Source of the DNA: Molossus alvarezi
Lineage: Eukaryota > Chordata > Mammalia > Chiroptera > Molossidae
NCBI GenBank assembly: GCA_037176705.1
Contig: CM073885.1
Span: forward strand, 87,204,001-87,268,000
Direction: 5' to 3'
DNA: 64,000 nt
The position numbers and the translations under genes are program-made. The notes below the pieces were generated by a model. That model saw only the letters and a list, made by a program, of their open reading frames with translations, was not told the origin of the DNA and did not search any database. How positions within the stretch are numbered: position 1 is the first letter of the stretch; every line of letters starts with the position of its first letter. Below are positions 21,568 to 33,354 of this stretch, one piece after another.

Positions 21568-23090
21568 AATGGAAATAAAAACAACCACTACCTGGTCTCA
21601 GGAGAAGTGCCCCAAAGACTCAAACCTCCCACTAGCTCCGATTATTTGGGTCACCTACATGTTACATGAAAATCATGCCTGGCTCATCGGTGTCAGCCTC
21701 TGAACGCTTCGGCTACACAGGTGAGATGTGGAAACCAGCCTAAGGGTCTCCCCTCATCACCTCGTCTTCTCTTCAGAGCACAGAAACCTACCCTGAAAGG
21801 CACCCCAGGGGGAAATTCACATGGAGATACTCCAGCTTCCACCTAAAATTGCCGCTACTTGGGGTTCTCACGAGCCTTTCTTCCACCCAGTTCCTGGATT
21901 GAAAAACTAAATCTCCCTCTTGTGGTACCATTATTTCCTAGAGAAAACCCAGCTCAGACTCCGAATCTGGATGGTTACGCGCGGCCCAGTGGTGGCTGGG
22001 CACCAACTTGTGGGGTGCCTTCCTCAAACTCTCTTCCTTTGCAGAATAATCCCAAGGACGAAGCCGCGGGGACTTTCTATGCTGTTTTTGTCTTGCACGT
22101 GGTGCTACGAGCCTGAAGGTACAGTTTCGCAGGAAATCAGTGAGGGAGGGCAGCGGCCACGGGGAGCATGTAAGAGAGGTGCAGTGACCCCCGGATTCCT
22201 TTGTTTTCTTCTGTTCAGACTCCACAGACAGAAGCAGAACAGAGGCTGGAGATGGGCCGAGAAGAGGAAGCAACACAGAACAGGCATTCTTCTTCCTGCG
22301 CCTTGCTGTGAGGAGGCTGCCAGAGATCAATTGCTGGAAGTAGTGGGAAGGGAAGAAATCGGAGAAAGAAAACATCCCAACAGCAGAAGGCTCAGCGTGT
22401 CGGAGTGTGTGCAACCCTGTTCAGTGGACGTTGTTACTGACACTGGATGGATGCGCATTATCAGTAACAGATGAAAAGTTGTCTGTTTTAATTGGTCAGA
22501 ACTCCTGCACCATGGGCAAATACCAGATTTAAACTAATCAAGAGGCACACTCGGATCAAACACATGCTGACACAGCTTCACGGGGCGCAGGGTTCACTGG
22601 ACCTTACATTGGGCTGTTGCTCACCAGTGAACTGAGTGAGACCTGTCTGCTCTCTCTCCAGCTGGTGGTGGTGGGACAATGAAGCTACAGCTTTAAGTGC
22701 TGTGGGGGAAGAAGGAGTCTAGAATTGTTTTCTCTCTCCCTCTTTGTTTAAAAAAATTGTTAAAGCTTGAAATTCACCCTCCAGGATTTGGAGGGTGTTT
22801 ACAAAAGAAAGTTAATGTACTAACAGCTTGCAAATTTCGTTTTCTTTGTTTTCTGGGGACCCATTTATAGAATCAAACCAAAAGAGTCTTAAAAGTCTCT
22901 GAGGTCTGGAAAAGAATCAAGCCGGGACACAATGCTTTTTGGTAATATTTTTCGGGGGAGTTAAATTTCTAGGTAAGTTTTAACTACATAGAATGTCACT
23001 TGTGTAAGGACTTTTGCTACAGAGTTAATGTTCTTAAAGGAATTTTCCCCCATGTGATCATAGAACTTTTACCCATCACAGCTATCTCTT
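21568..23090. other. Unique sequence with a small hairpin
   Basis: No repeat is recognised. Overlapping open frames of 184 (plus), 158 (minus) and 85 codons at 21859-22474 cover a GC-richer patch on both strands and have no recognisable domain, signal peptide or family match. A perfect 9-bp hairpin (CACCCTCCA / TGGAGGGTG, 5-nt loop) lies at 22775-22797. Confidence 0.45.
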
Positions 23091-23092
23091 TC

Positions 23093-23093
23093 A

Positions 23094-23152
<59 letters not shown>

Positions 23153-23198
23153 TACAGTATGTGTATATATATATACACATACACACACACACACATAT
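23093..23198. repeat. (TCTA)n microsatellite joined to a palindrome and (CA)n
   Basis: About 15 uninterrupted TCTA units (23094-23152) are followed within 5 bp by a perfect 26-bp palindrome (23157-23182, half-site GTATGTGTATATA) and then (CA)n to about 23196. The 71-codon frame over it is translated microsatellite. Confidence 0.95.
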
Positions 23199-26100
23199 CC
23201 CATATTAATTTTTGACTTTATAGGGAATGTTGTTCACTAGAAAAACAAATTACAAAAACAGAAGGGTATACTCATATTTTAAACAAGTAGCTAAAACTCT
23301 GCATCTCTAAGACCACATCTCCCTCAGAGGTTGGGTCCTGGCAGGTGCAGATCTGAGCCCAGTCGTATCATTCCCAACTTCTGCAGGTCTCCCTGGCTGA
23401 AACATCACTAGTGTGGCTTCACAACCTGATCCCTAAGTTGGGAAACTGTTTCGAGACAATGAGTCTCCAAACACAAGACCTAAGGCAGAAACGTCAAAGT
23501 CAACAAAATGCACCATTCTCAAGAGGTCATTTGCAAAATTCATGGACTACGTCTCTGGTTTCCCACCCCAACACCCATGCAGCAGGACTAACAGGTATTT
23601 TCCTAGGCTTGTAGAATGCATAAAAAATGCCAACATTATCAATGACACTGTTGCTTTAACTTCAGGGGTTTCTCTAAGGCTGCTTGGGAAGTGCCCATTC
23701 TCCTGGTGCTTGGTGTGACCTGGAGGCCTATTCTCAGCTCTGGCACTGGGCTGGGCTCCAGGGTGGGACATAGGAACAGAGAGCTGTGACTGACACAAAA
23801 GAACTGGGAGCCATTACAATGTATTGTATGTAGGACACTACTGGGAGGCTCTTAATATGCAGAATTTTACACAGTATGAATGCTAATCATTTTTACGATG
23901 ATGCTATTCATATAATATGTAATACTTGCTAAACAAAATTATGAAACATAATTACTGCTCAGACACAGTTGCTGCTTTCAGTCCTCAAAAACCCAGTCAT
24001 TTAAAATTGTGTTTTCTTTAAATAAACGGCAACAATCCCCGCTAAAGACTATGTGCCTAGATAATTTCCTTTTCAAAAAAAGGAGTCTTTTTATCTTTAG
24101 TGAGTGACAAAACATCCTTTATGAAAGGTTTATAACTCAGCCATTTAAATTCGCTTCAGGCTGAAATTTGGCATGCAACTTCTCATCCTGGGAGCATAGT
24201 TCTTATTTTACTAAATTTTAGTGAAATTGGTTTGGCTGGTTTTTAGTCACAGGGAAGCAAAAGGTCTATCTAGCTCCTCCCTCTAGTTTCAACTAGATAA
24301 TGATGGAGCCTTAATTATATGCCATCTCTCTGCTTGCTTCTTGAAGCACACTGAGGTAGCACGGAGTGTGCCTGAACAAGCATACGTGTGTTCGCATGTA
24401 CGCAACACGTGGGTGTGCAAACACACGGAGATGGGGAGAGAGATCCCTTTCATTCTGCCTCTAGTTGAACCGAAGAGCAAATCTATGGTTTCAGAGTCAG
24501 AGTGATGGCCCCGTATTGCTCCCCAAGGAGCAGCTCAGAGACAAGAAGACAATTTCTTCCCTCTGGCAAGAGTATAAATTAGGAGGGTGAAAAAAAGAAT
24601 GAAAAACTAGGAGGGCAAACAGAACTTGACGGCAATATCTTCTCTGGCTTTTCAGAAGGTGTTTAAAGAAAGAGGTTTTGCCAGTTTCATGAGCGGAGGT
24701 AGAAGAAAGCAAATTCAGAAAACATCACCAAAATGGGGCTTGCATTTCAATTTGCCACCAAGATGATCAGGAGAGGTTTCCTGGGATGTGTAAACTGACT
24801 TGTCAAATGAAAGAAAAATAGCTGATGGTTCCTGAGCATGAAGCTCATGTGGTAAGGATAGAACTTTAATTGTAAAACTCTCCTCAGATCAACGTATCTG
24901 AGGAGGAATTTTTAAAACAAACAAAATGTATATCCTGAGAGCTGGAAAACCATAAATCAAGGTTAAGGGACAGTGTGGGTCTAACAAATACAGTGACAGG
25001 TTAAGATCAAGGGATATCTTGACATTCTCCTCAAAAAGGTCAATCTAACTGGTCTGCAATGTAAAAATGAAGAGCCTGCCATCATTGCCATGGCGAAAGG
25101 TCAGACACCAGCCGATTGGTGATAGAATTATCCAATTAACCAATCGATGTGTGTGAGTAATAGATGGATGCAGTCCTCTGGGAGGGCCACAGGGCAAATA
25201 CCAGCTCATCAATAACACGTTGCTGTGGACAGGAGGCTCCCTGCTTCAATCCATGTCCCGCCCATTACCAAGAGGAGCCAAACCATGTCCAGCGCACATC
25301 CCATTTACGTGTCACATGCTAAAAGCAATGAAAAGCCACGGCTTTAGATACCAGCCCTTCACTGAAATCCTCTGCACATCTCTGTAGAGTAAGTGCCATC
25401 CTGGGCAGAAAAAAGCACAAGCTACTCTCCCCTTTGCACGAGAGAAACATTCAGGTCCCCTTCAGTAAATAATAAGAGCGAACTCCTCCTCTACTTGCTC
25501 TTATCAGATTCGGGGCCAGACTCCCTTAGTGAAAACATTTACTGGTGGCAGTTAGAGGCACAGAAAACTCATGCTTGATTGTGGGCCAACTGCTGCATTG
25601 TTTCAAAAAATGTAAAGATGCACCTTTTATCACAGCCACGTGAAAATCTTTCAGAGGTATTATCACAGTGGGGGTGATAACAGTTCTCACTATTAATTAG
25701 GGATTTATTCTCCATCAGTAGGAGTGTGTGTCCTATTCATGCTAGCGGGTTCCACGCCTGTGTTGAAGGCAACGTAGCTCCCCGGGAGAGTGTTTGCACA
25801 GCACTTTGAATCTAGGGCTTTCTTCACATAACTGAAAAACTCAAATTTCAGCCTACTTGACCTGTCTCCAGTAGTTTGGGCAATAGACAGCACATGACTT
25901 ACATAATTACAATAGAGCTGGGTGAAAAAGGAAAGTTGGTTCACAATTGGCTGTTTGATTTATCCACACATTGGGATATGCGCACATCTCACCAGAGAGA
26001 ATTAACACGCACACACTCATGCACACACTCACAGTTTCCACCGTCTACATTAATATGCTTAGCCATTTACTCCCACAAACAAAGCTTAGGGGCTAAGAAG

Positions 26101-26237
26101 AATGAAATATTAAAGTGAAGAATAAAGTATTATTGTTCTTTATAATTGTATGTTTTCATGTTTGTCCTCTGAAGGTGAGCCAGTATAACTTAGGATATTT
26201 ATTTAAAGACATTTAAACATTTTGGTGATTAGGATGT
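23199..26237. other. Unique, repeat-poor sequence
   Basis: 3 kb with no recognised transposon. It has several AT-rich, evenly composed segments of the kind often seen in conserved non-coding DNA, but conservation cannot be judged from one sequence. A perfect 10-bp hairpin lies at 24880-24905. Open frames are all below 85 codons. Confidence 0.45.
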
Positions 26238-26435
26238 TAATGCTGTACCAACATGGTAAGCCGGTGGTCACATTTGGCAATTTAAATTAATTAAAATGAA
26301 AGAAAATTTAAAGTTCAGTTCCTCAGAGGCACTAACCACATTCCTGGGGCTCAACAGCTCCATATGGCCAATGCCTGTCATATTAGTGCAAAATAGGACA
26401 TTTCCACCATCCAGCAAATTCCACTGCACAGCACC
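26238..26435 (-). mobile_element. hAT-Charlie-like DNA transposon fossil
   Basis: TGCTGTACCAACATGGTAAGCC, TTTAAATTAATTAAAATGAAAG, AAAGTTCAGTTCCTCAGAGGCACTAACCACATT and AGGACATTTCCACCATCCAGCAAATTCCACTGCACAGCAC follow, in antisense, the common mammalian element whose terminus reads CAGTGCTGTCCAATAG. It is degraded and non-coding. Confidence 0.8.
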
Positions 26436-29400
26436 ATCCAGAGACTAGGTAAGACACAGTCTTACCCCATGAAGGACTTGCATAGCCTAGTCTCAGATCT
26501 AAACACCTTGGCTCTACCCTTAACCTCTAAACAATGCCAAGTCAGTCTCTTCTCGACATCCCTCTCCAGGCAATGAGAAAAAACAGCTTCAAATATTCAT
26601 CCCTGACAGCAAGTGCAGCGAGAGGACTGGTTTTGGAAATAGCAAAGAAATGGCTTTCCTACTCGTATCCACTTTCTTTTGCATTTTGGAGGATTTGTTC
26701 ACCATAACTTTTCACCAAGTCCCAAAACACATTTGCTCCTGAAGTCGCCTGTGTCTTCCACTTCAATTACAGTAGGATTGAGGAGCCTGCACTGGGGTTA
26801 AAAGACAGACAAGGGGCTGCTGCTGCTGTTGCCGGGAAGACCCGGATTGATGCTCGTGGACCAGGGTTCAGTGCTCCGGGGCTGCTCTAACTGGTCTCCC
26901 CGAATAAATATGCTTCAGGGTTGCTGGGCCTGGTGGGGCTCCAGGCAGCAGCCCCGGAGGCCCTCTAGGGGCGGAGCTCTCCTCCACGAGAATCCATGCC
27001 CCCAGCTGCAGAAACTAAACAGGGAGGTAAGCAGATACAACAAGACATGCCTTGTCCAGCCCGTGCAGGGTGATGGAATGACTGCACACGTCGCACGTGT
27101 GCCACAGAGCCTCTCTTCCTGCCTTCAGAGGCTCCAAGTTCATGGACATGCCCTTCCATTTTATCAGGATTAAAAATGACATGACAACCAATGAGGTCTG
27201 GCTGCAGAAGCTATAAGTAAGCTGTCACCCTACCCTGAAACTCCATGGAAATATGGAATATCTAACCATCTCTGAACAAGCTCAAGGTTCTAGATTAATG
27301 AAGGGCATTAACAAGGCACTGGTGTGAGGAAGTACAACCCACTTACAATGTCACTGTACATCGTTCAGTGGATCTTGATGAAAAATTAACACAGGCAATG
27401 AGGAGGAAGGAAGAAAGGAAATATAACTGGATTTCAGACGGCAATTTCAAATGGCATAAAAATATTTAGCAGTTTGCCCTCCAATGTCATAAGGTAATTA
27501 TTTAGTACTATAAGACCAAAAAGCTATGAAAAAATTGATCAGGCAAATAATGGGTTCAAAATGTATAGGCAACATGTCTCCATATTTAATATGGGATTGT
27601 TGACCTGTCCGCGAAACAAATATGTACAGGTTAAGTCACTGTCTTCAGTGATGCTCAGACACAAAATCTATAAGCCCTTATTGCTCTGACGTTGCCTTGC
27701 ACAGGAGAACTTCTTTTTTGCCTTAATGGAAAAGATCCTATTTTGTGAATATGGTAAAGCCAAGTCCCAAAGCAACAAAACAGTTCACAATATTTCAGTG
27801 AACACAATGCATTTCTAATTAAAACTCCTCCACTGCAACCTTCGGCTCCACCATTCCCCAAACCTACCAAGAACTCAAGAATCGAGCAGATGAAAAATCA
27901 ATAAAAAGCAGATCAACAATGCTGAGGTATTGAATTGGACCTACATGTTCTGTTTGAATCTCCGACTTATGAAACAGTATTACAAAACAAGCATGTACCA
28001 CTCAGCAGGAAACTCGACAATCTAATCATCTCCCCTCTTCCAGGGCCAGCCAATTTATAATATGTTCTGAGGTTACTCTTCTCGCACTTGAAATAGCAGC
28101 ATTCATATCTGCCAAAACGTAGCAGAGAATATCGTTTCAACTAAAAAATAATGAGTCATAAAAGGTTCTATTAAAGCATAACCAATTTGAGTAATCACGA
28201 ATTGTATTTGTTAAGTATTAAAGTACAAGTGTGCCTTCTTTTATAGTGGAGGAGCAGATGCTGTGTTTTATTAGCATGGCTTTTGCTGATGTATTTTCTT
28301 TTTCCATTATTGGAATGTACGGTTTTTATCGAATAACTTTTTGCTGTTCTTCTTTAAAATAAAATACAGTATATAACATTTTCTGTATTGACACAGTCTC
28401 CGCTTTCACGGAAAGCAAGCTCAGCCACGGGATTCCATCAAAATGCCTTCGGATACAGGCAGAGTCCTATGCTTAAGTCCGTAGTCACTGCTGTGTCTTA
28501 GTATGAAGTCGGAGTTCGTGGAGACAAAAGTCCTATAAAACTGTCAATCCCAAAGAGTAGAAATTACATGCCGATTATTTGTATTCAGTCTGGCAATTTA
28601 TTTAAATCCAATTCCACTAAAAGTTAAATAAAATTTAATCCCAGTCCACTTTCTTCAAGCACATCAGACACCTATGAAAGAAAAACGAAACAGAACCCTC
28701 TTCGACACTAAGTATCACCGCCAGGGTATTCAGAGTTGCATTTAGCAGTTTTCCTGTTGCCTTCAAAGCCATTGAGGGCTCCCTGCCCTAGCAACCAGGC
28801 AGAATGGGTGCCGTTTTTAGCCTGCACGCTTTGTAATATGAGTATCTTTAAAAAGAACAGTAAACTCAGCGCCTGTGTTCACACTTCCTGCACGTGCTGG
28901 TGTTTACACTTTCAGATGGGGCCTCGCTATGGAAAGCGCTTCTTCAACACATATAGTAGCAATGGGTAAGAACATAAACTAAAACTAAAGCACGTCCCTC
29001 CAGCTCTGCCAGTTCTGCCTGCTCCGTGCACACCTGCAACCGTGCCAGCGACACACCGGGGAAGCTCGTCGCTTGGCTCTCCAGCCCAGGGTGGCATCCA
29101 AAGTACAGGCATAAAAGGGAATAAGTATTCTCATCTGTAGGGCAAACAGCCCTGTTTAGTGAAACCCCACCACGTCCTGAGCCAGTTCTCGGAATACGAT
29201 GACCCCATTCAGGGAAACGTTATGTATAATCTTTAATATATTGCAACAGAAGAGCCCTAACCTGTAAGTGTGTTCATTTTAAGTCGCCCAGCTCCCGAAA
29301 ACTGGATTTGGGGGGAACTTCCTGGGAACCAAACAGCCTCCCTCTCAGATGATCTGAAGGCAGGTCTACGGAGCGCATGGGAATAGAGGCTGTGGGACTG

Positions 29401-29739
29401 TGCGTGATGGGGTTGGGGAAGAGAGGGTGTGATGAGAGAGGCAGAGAGAAAGAGGAGGGCAGTCTGTGTGCTGGTCACCCCACTGAGGTTTTCTGAGAGG
29501 CTATCATCCAGTGACATTCCAAGCCACACAATGGGCACTGTCAATCTAAAAGCTCGAGTGGGTGTTAGCAGGAACAATTCTGAGCACCGTTTCAGATTCG
29601 GGCATACAATTTGGTTCCTAAGTGTATATTTGTGTATTGCAGTAAGCGATCGATAGGACTCAGAGCAAAGGACCCTGACTGTGCAGTCAAGAGATCTGTC
29701 GTTCTTGTGCTGGCTTCCCCCAAATGCGTTTCCTTCGCA
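26436..29739. other. Unique, repeat-poor sequence
   Basis: 3.3 kb without a recognised transposon. AT-rich blocks at about 27380-28720 have the look of non-coding enhancer DNA, though this is only an impression. Frames of 114 (26829-27173) and 177 codons (29257-29790, minus) lack any recognisable family signature. An exon-like segment at 28900-28970 is discussed under findings. Confidence 0.45.
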
Positions 29740-29987
29740 GGTCCTGCCCACGCTCCTCCCAATGTGGCCTCTAGTCCCAGGGTACACCAAGACCCGGCCC
29801 CTCCCCCTCGGCTCTTGTCCCTTTCCTCAGTGTTTTCCCCCATCCCCATGAGCTCCAATGTCCTCCGTCTGTTCATCTCTCTCAAATGTCTCTCTCCAGA
29901 CCAAGACTCCTCCTCTGCTCTCCAAATGCAAACACCTCACTGCCTTTTTGATATCTTCTCAAACTCAACATAACCCAAATGGTGCTT
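29740..29987 (+). repeat. L2 LINE fossil, left part, interrupted by L1
   Basis: CCAAGACTCCTCCTCTGCTCTCCAAATGCAAACACCTCACTGCC and ATATCTTCTCAAACTCAACATAACCC match the sense L2 segment that normally reads CAGACCCATATATCCAACTGCC and CACAGGCACCTCAAACTCAACATGTCC. The match stops at the poly-T boundary of the L1 at 29988 and the L2 resumes at about 31150. Confidence 0.75.
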
Positions 29988-31110
29988 TGGGGTTTTTAAA
30001 AACAGATTTCATTTTTAGAACAATTTCGAGTTCACAATAAAATTGAGAGGAATGTACAGAAATGTCCCCTATACGTCCCACCCCCACACACTCATAGCCT
30101 CTCCCATTATCAACATCCCTCACCAGAGGAGCATAATTGTTATAATGGATAAATCTACACCGATACAGCGATATCACACAGAGCCCATCGTTTACCCTGG
30201 GGTTCACTCTCGTACCTTCTATGAGTTGGGAAAATGTCTAAAGCCATGTATCCACCATTATGGTATCATACCACTGGCACGATCCTTGGTGCTTTGTCTA
30301 TCCATCCCTGCCCCAACCACCTCAATCCCAGCAACCACAGAGCTTTTTATTGTCTCTGTAGATTGGCTTTCAAGAATGTTATATAGTTGGGCCCTGGCTG
30401 GTTTGGCTCAGCGGTTAGAGAGTCGGCCTGCGGTCCAGAGAGACCCGGGTTCGGTTCCCGCTAAGGGCACGTACCTCGGTTGCAGTTTGTCCCCAGCCCT
30501 GGTTGGTTGTGTGGGTGGCAGCCACTCGATGTGTCCCTTTCACGTTGATGTTTCTCTCTCTCTCTCTCTTCCTCTCTCTCCCTCCCACTCTATCTGAACA
30601 AAAAAAATGGAAAAATGTCCTCAGGTGAGGATAAAACAAAACAAAACACACACACACACACACACACACAAAAAAGAATGTCATATAGTTGGAATCACAC
30701 AGTACGTAGCCTTTCCAAATTGGCTTCTTTCACTCCGTGATATGCATTTACTCTGTGTCCTCTTGTGGCTCGATAGCTCATTTCTTTGTAGCGCTGAATA
30801 ACATTCCCTTGTGGGGATGTGTTACACCTTCTGTATTCATTCACCTACTGAAGGGACATTTGACTGCTTCCAAGTTTTGGTAATTCTGAATAAATATCCC
30901 TGTTCAGGTTTTTGTGTAAACATAAGTTTTCAGCTCATTTGGGTCAGTGCCAAGAAGCACGACGTCCAGATCTTCTGGTAAGGGTATCTAGTTTTGTAAG
31001 AAACATCAAACTGTTTCCGAAGTGGTGGCCAAATGGCCTTTAAATCTCTGCAGTGCAGAACAGCCCCTCCTCTTCCACATGGCACATGCTTAAGAGTCGG
31101 CGTCAACACT
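29988..31110 (-). mobile_element. 5'-truncated LINE-1, antisense, split by a SINE
   Basis: The plus strand starts with the antisense poly-A side (GGTTTTTAAAAACAGATTTC). It then reads TCGAGTTCACAATAAAATTGAG, CATTATCAACATCCCTCACCAGAGG and ACTGTTTCCGAAGTGG, which is the reverse complement of the L1 3' UTR followed by the C-terminal ORF2 part. The Ves SINE 30391-30673 interrupts it at GAATGTCATATAGTTGG, a known internal L1 position. Without the SINE about 840 bp of L1 remain. It belongs to an older mammalian L1 group, encodes no intact protein, and its right edge is approximate. Confidence 0.88.
30372..30692 (+). mobile_element. Ves SINE, group A, inserted in L1
   Basis: Body 30391-30673: head CCCTGGCTGGTTTGGCTCAG, B-box GGGTTCGGTTCCCGC, tail hairpin CCTCAGGTGAGG (30619-30630), then an A-rich tail carrying (CA)n at about 30646-30670. 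TSDs AAGAATGTTATATAGTTGG (30372-30390) and AAGAATGTCATATAGTTGG (30674-30692) differ at one base and are both host L1 sequence. The 184-codon frame crossing this region is L1 plus SINE read-through. Confidence 0.95.
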
Positions 31111-31149
31111 CCCCTCCCGCTCCCCGGGAGGCAAACGGCCAATACCTTG

Positions 31150-31705
31150 TATTGAATTTACTTGTAACATTTGTCTTGAACCAGCTCACTTTTCGGCCCT
31201 CTGCTGCCCTGCCCTCGTCCAGCTCCCGCTCCCTCTGGGGACCTGCAGGGGCGCCTCCTAATCCCCTTTGCTCTCTCTTTGCTCCCTTCCCCTCTACAAC
31301 CTGCTCTAATTGCAGACAGCGTGGGTGTCAGCACCCTACGGAGACACACGTCCGTGGCTTTCCGTGGAGCCCGGCCTGAGCCCGGCCTGCCCTGCCCGGA
31401 AGGCCCCAGTGCGGCTCCCCTGCCCGCAGGTGTCTGCGGCCTCCTGCTTGTTCGCCGAGCCGTGGTCAGGCTTTGGTCCCCTCATTTCCTAAAGCTTCAA
31501 GTGTCCCTTCACCTTCAGGATACTTTTTTGTTCTTTACTCTCTTGCAATTCACTTTTCCTACCCCAGTGCCTTCTTACCCCCGGGTTCTCCGCATGAATG
31601 TCACTGTTTCAGAGAAGTGAGATCACTGTATCTGAAGAGTTTCTCTGTTTTCAGACCGTATCTGAGCCCCTTGTCTTCTTAGCACTGACACAGTTTATCA
31701 GTTTG

Positions 31706-31750
<45 letters not shown>

Positions 31751-31895
31751 TGTGAGAGGCCTCGCTCTCCCAGAATGTAAGCCCAGGCAGGACACAGGCT
31801 GTATCTTGTTTACTGTTGAGTCTCCGCCTTCGCCATGGAGCCTGGGATACAGTAGACACCAGGTACGACATGCTGAAAGAATGAATAAGGGACCT
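31150..31895 (+). repeat. L2 LINE fossil, right part, with internal (TG)n
   Basis: CTGCCCTCGTCCAGCTCC, GGGCGCCTCCTAATCCCC, CCCCTCTACAACCTGCTC, CTTCTTAGCACTGACACAG and the terminal GAGCCTGGGATACAGTAGACACCAGGTACGACATGCTGAAAGAATGAATAAG follow the sense L2 order to the 3' end. The CpG-rich patch 31320-31480 lies inside it. Together with 29740-29987 this looks like one L2 opened by the L1, though two neighbouring copies cannot be excluded. Confidence 0.75.
31708..31750. repeat. (TG)n microsatellite
   Basis: About 21 uninterrupted TG units within an L2 3' region. Alternating purine-pyrimidine sequence of this length can adopt Z-DNA and is often length-polymorphic. Confidence 0.97.
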
Positions 31896-32289
31896 TACAT
31901 ATCCTTCCACCCTGCATAGCATCCTTGTTCTCATCTGTCAAAGGCAGATCCAATTCCAATCCTACCACTTTTCCTGGGTCACTGGCAAAATAAATGGATG
32001 GGCTTTTTCTAACAGATGAATGGCTGCTTTGCATCTAGTGATAGATCTCTTTCTCTGCTATGTTAAAAAATATCTTCTACCATTCTGGCGCCAACTTATT
32101 TTTCTCTTTCCTTTGAGTATATTTCTTGAAGAAAATGACCCTGTTTGGTAATTCCACTGCTTTAATCCCCCTTTCTCCTTAGTTGCTTCCAGTTTGAATA
32201 TAACCCACCATCCTAGATATGCTGTTCTGCAACCGGTGACCAGTAACATCAAACTTGTAACACCGGGGATACCTTTCTCGCTTCTCATA
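31896..32289. other. Unique sequence, nothing recognised
   Basis: A short unique interval between two L2 blocks. No gene or repeat can be supported. Confidence 0.4.
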
Positions 32290-33350
32290 TTTTTCATGAT
32301 TATTGATTCTCTTGACCATCCACATGTTCTGTCCTTAGGATTCTGCTCATCTGCACCCCTCCCCCACTGCCACCTCATGCCCTGGAGCTGCTCTCTCCCT
32401 CCCTGCACGTCCCTTCTCAGCAGGGTCTCCCTGGTCCCATCCCTGCGCCCCCTCTCTCAGCTGTCAGCCTATTGCCTCACCAGAGTCCTGCCTGCAGACA
32501 GGAGCCCCTATCTCTAGTTCCCACCTCTCTCTTCGGGGCGTGCCTCACATTCCAGCCTGCCTTGATGGCCCCACCTGCCCAGGTCTCCCGGTGATACCTC
32601 AGTCTTAATCCCCACAGAAGCATACCACCTCACCCTGCAAACAGGGGCTCCTGGAACTCCCGGCCCTGTAAGGGGGTGTGACCGGAGTAATGATGGCATC
32701 CCCTCTGCCAACTGCGCCAGCCCGGAAGCCACCTTTCTCCTTCACGTCCTCCTACCCCTTCCTGTCCATGGCCGAGTCCCCGTAACCATGCCAGCGCCTC
32801 CCTCCCAGGCCGCAGCCTCTCTGCTCCGATAGCAAGGACTACAAACCGGGCTCCCGTCTCTCCTGTGACGGCCGCAGCCCAGCCTTGACCTGTCACTCGG
32901 CAGAAGCGTCCTGCCTCCTCTCTGCGCTGCTGTGGGCACCGCACAGCGGACGCCCGATCTCTGTCTCTCGCTCTGATCCACTCCTCCACTCAGAAGCCGA
33001 GGCCTCGCCCCACGTCACCTCCCACGCAGCTATCCGGGCTCACACTCGCTCATCCCTGAGACATCCTTGTTACCTCGGCCAGCAGAAGCTCTGGGTGCCC
33101 CGTTCTCATGGTCCCTCTGGAAACGCTCCCTCCTCCAAGCAGCCTTTTTGGCCCCCTCAGCTAGATTCACGTTCTCTCTTCTCCGATACCCGTGGCACTT
33201 TGATTAGACCCCACTTCCGGTAGTTTCATTATTTTTGTGTGTGTGTTTGACTTAGGGTTCTTTCTCTTAGGCAACCCAAAACTCAGCTTTGTACCTCTTG
33301 TACCACCTAACAGTGCTCTGTATACAATGAATGCTTAATTCTGTTGAAAT
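32290..33350 (+). repeat. L2 LINE fossil, about 1 kb of 3' region
   Basis: CCACTGCCACCTCATGCCCTGGAGCTGC, CAGCAGGGTCTCCCTGGTCC, CCTCGCCCCACGTCACCTCCC, CCCTCAGCTAGATTCACG and the end AACAGTGCTCTGTATACAATGAATGCTTAATTCTGTTGAAAT follow the sense L2 order. It is diverged. Frames of 107-119 codons on both strands lie wholly inside it and are incidental. Confidence 0.75.
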
Positions 33351-33354
33351 ACTC

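Noticed and set aside
21859..22474. Open frames of 184 codons (plus) and 158 codons (minus) as a gene
   Set aside because: Both strands are open over the same GC-richer patch. No domain, signal peptide or family similarity is visible, and splice context is lacking.
23000..23215. 71-codon frame with a YLSI repeat resembling a membrane protein
   Set aside because: It is the translated (TCTA)n microsatellite.
29257..29790. 177-codon minus-strand frame as a gene
   Set aside because: Low-complexity Ser/Leu/Arg composition without a recognisable motif, and it runs into the start of an L2 fossil.
30043..30597. 184-codon plus-strand frame as a gene
   Set aside because: It reads antisense L1 sequence into a Ves SINE, so it is a chimeric by-product.
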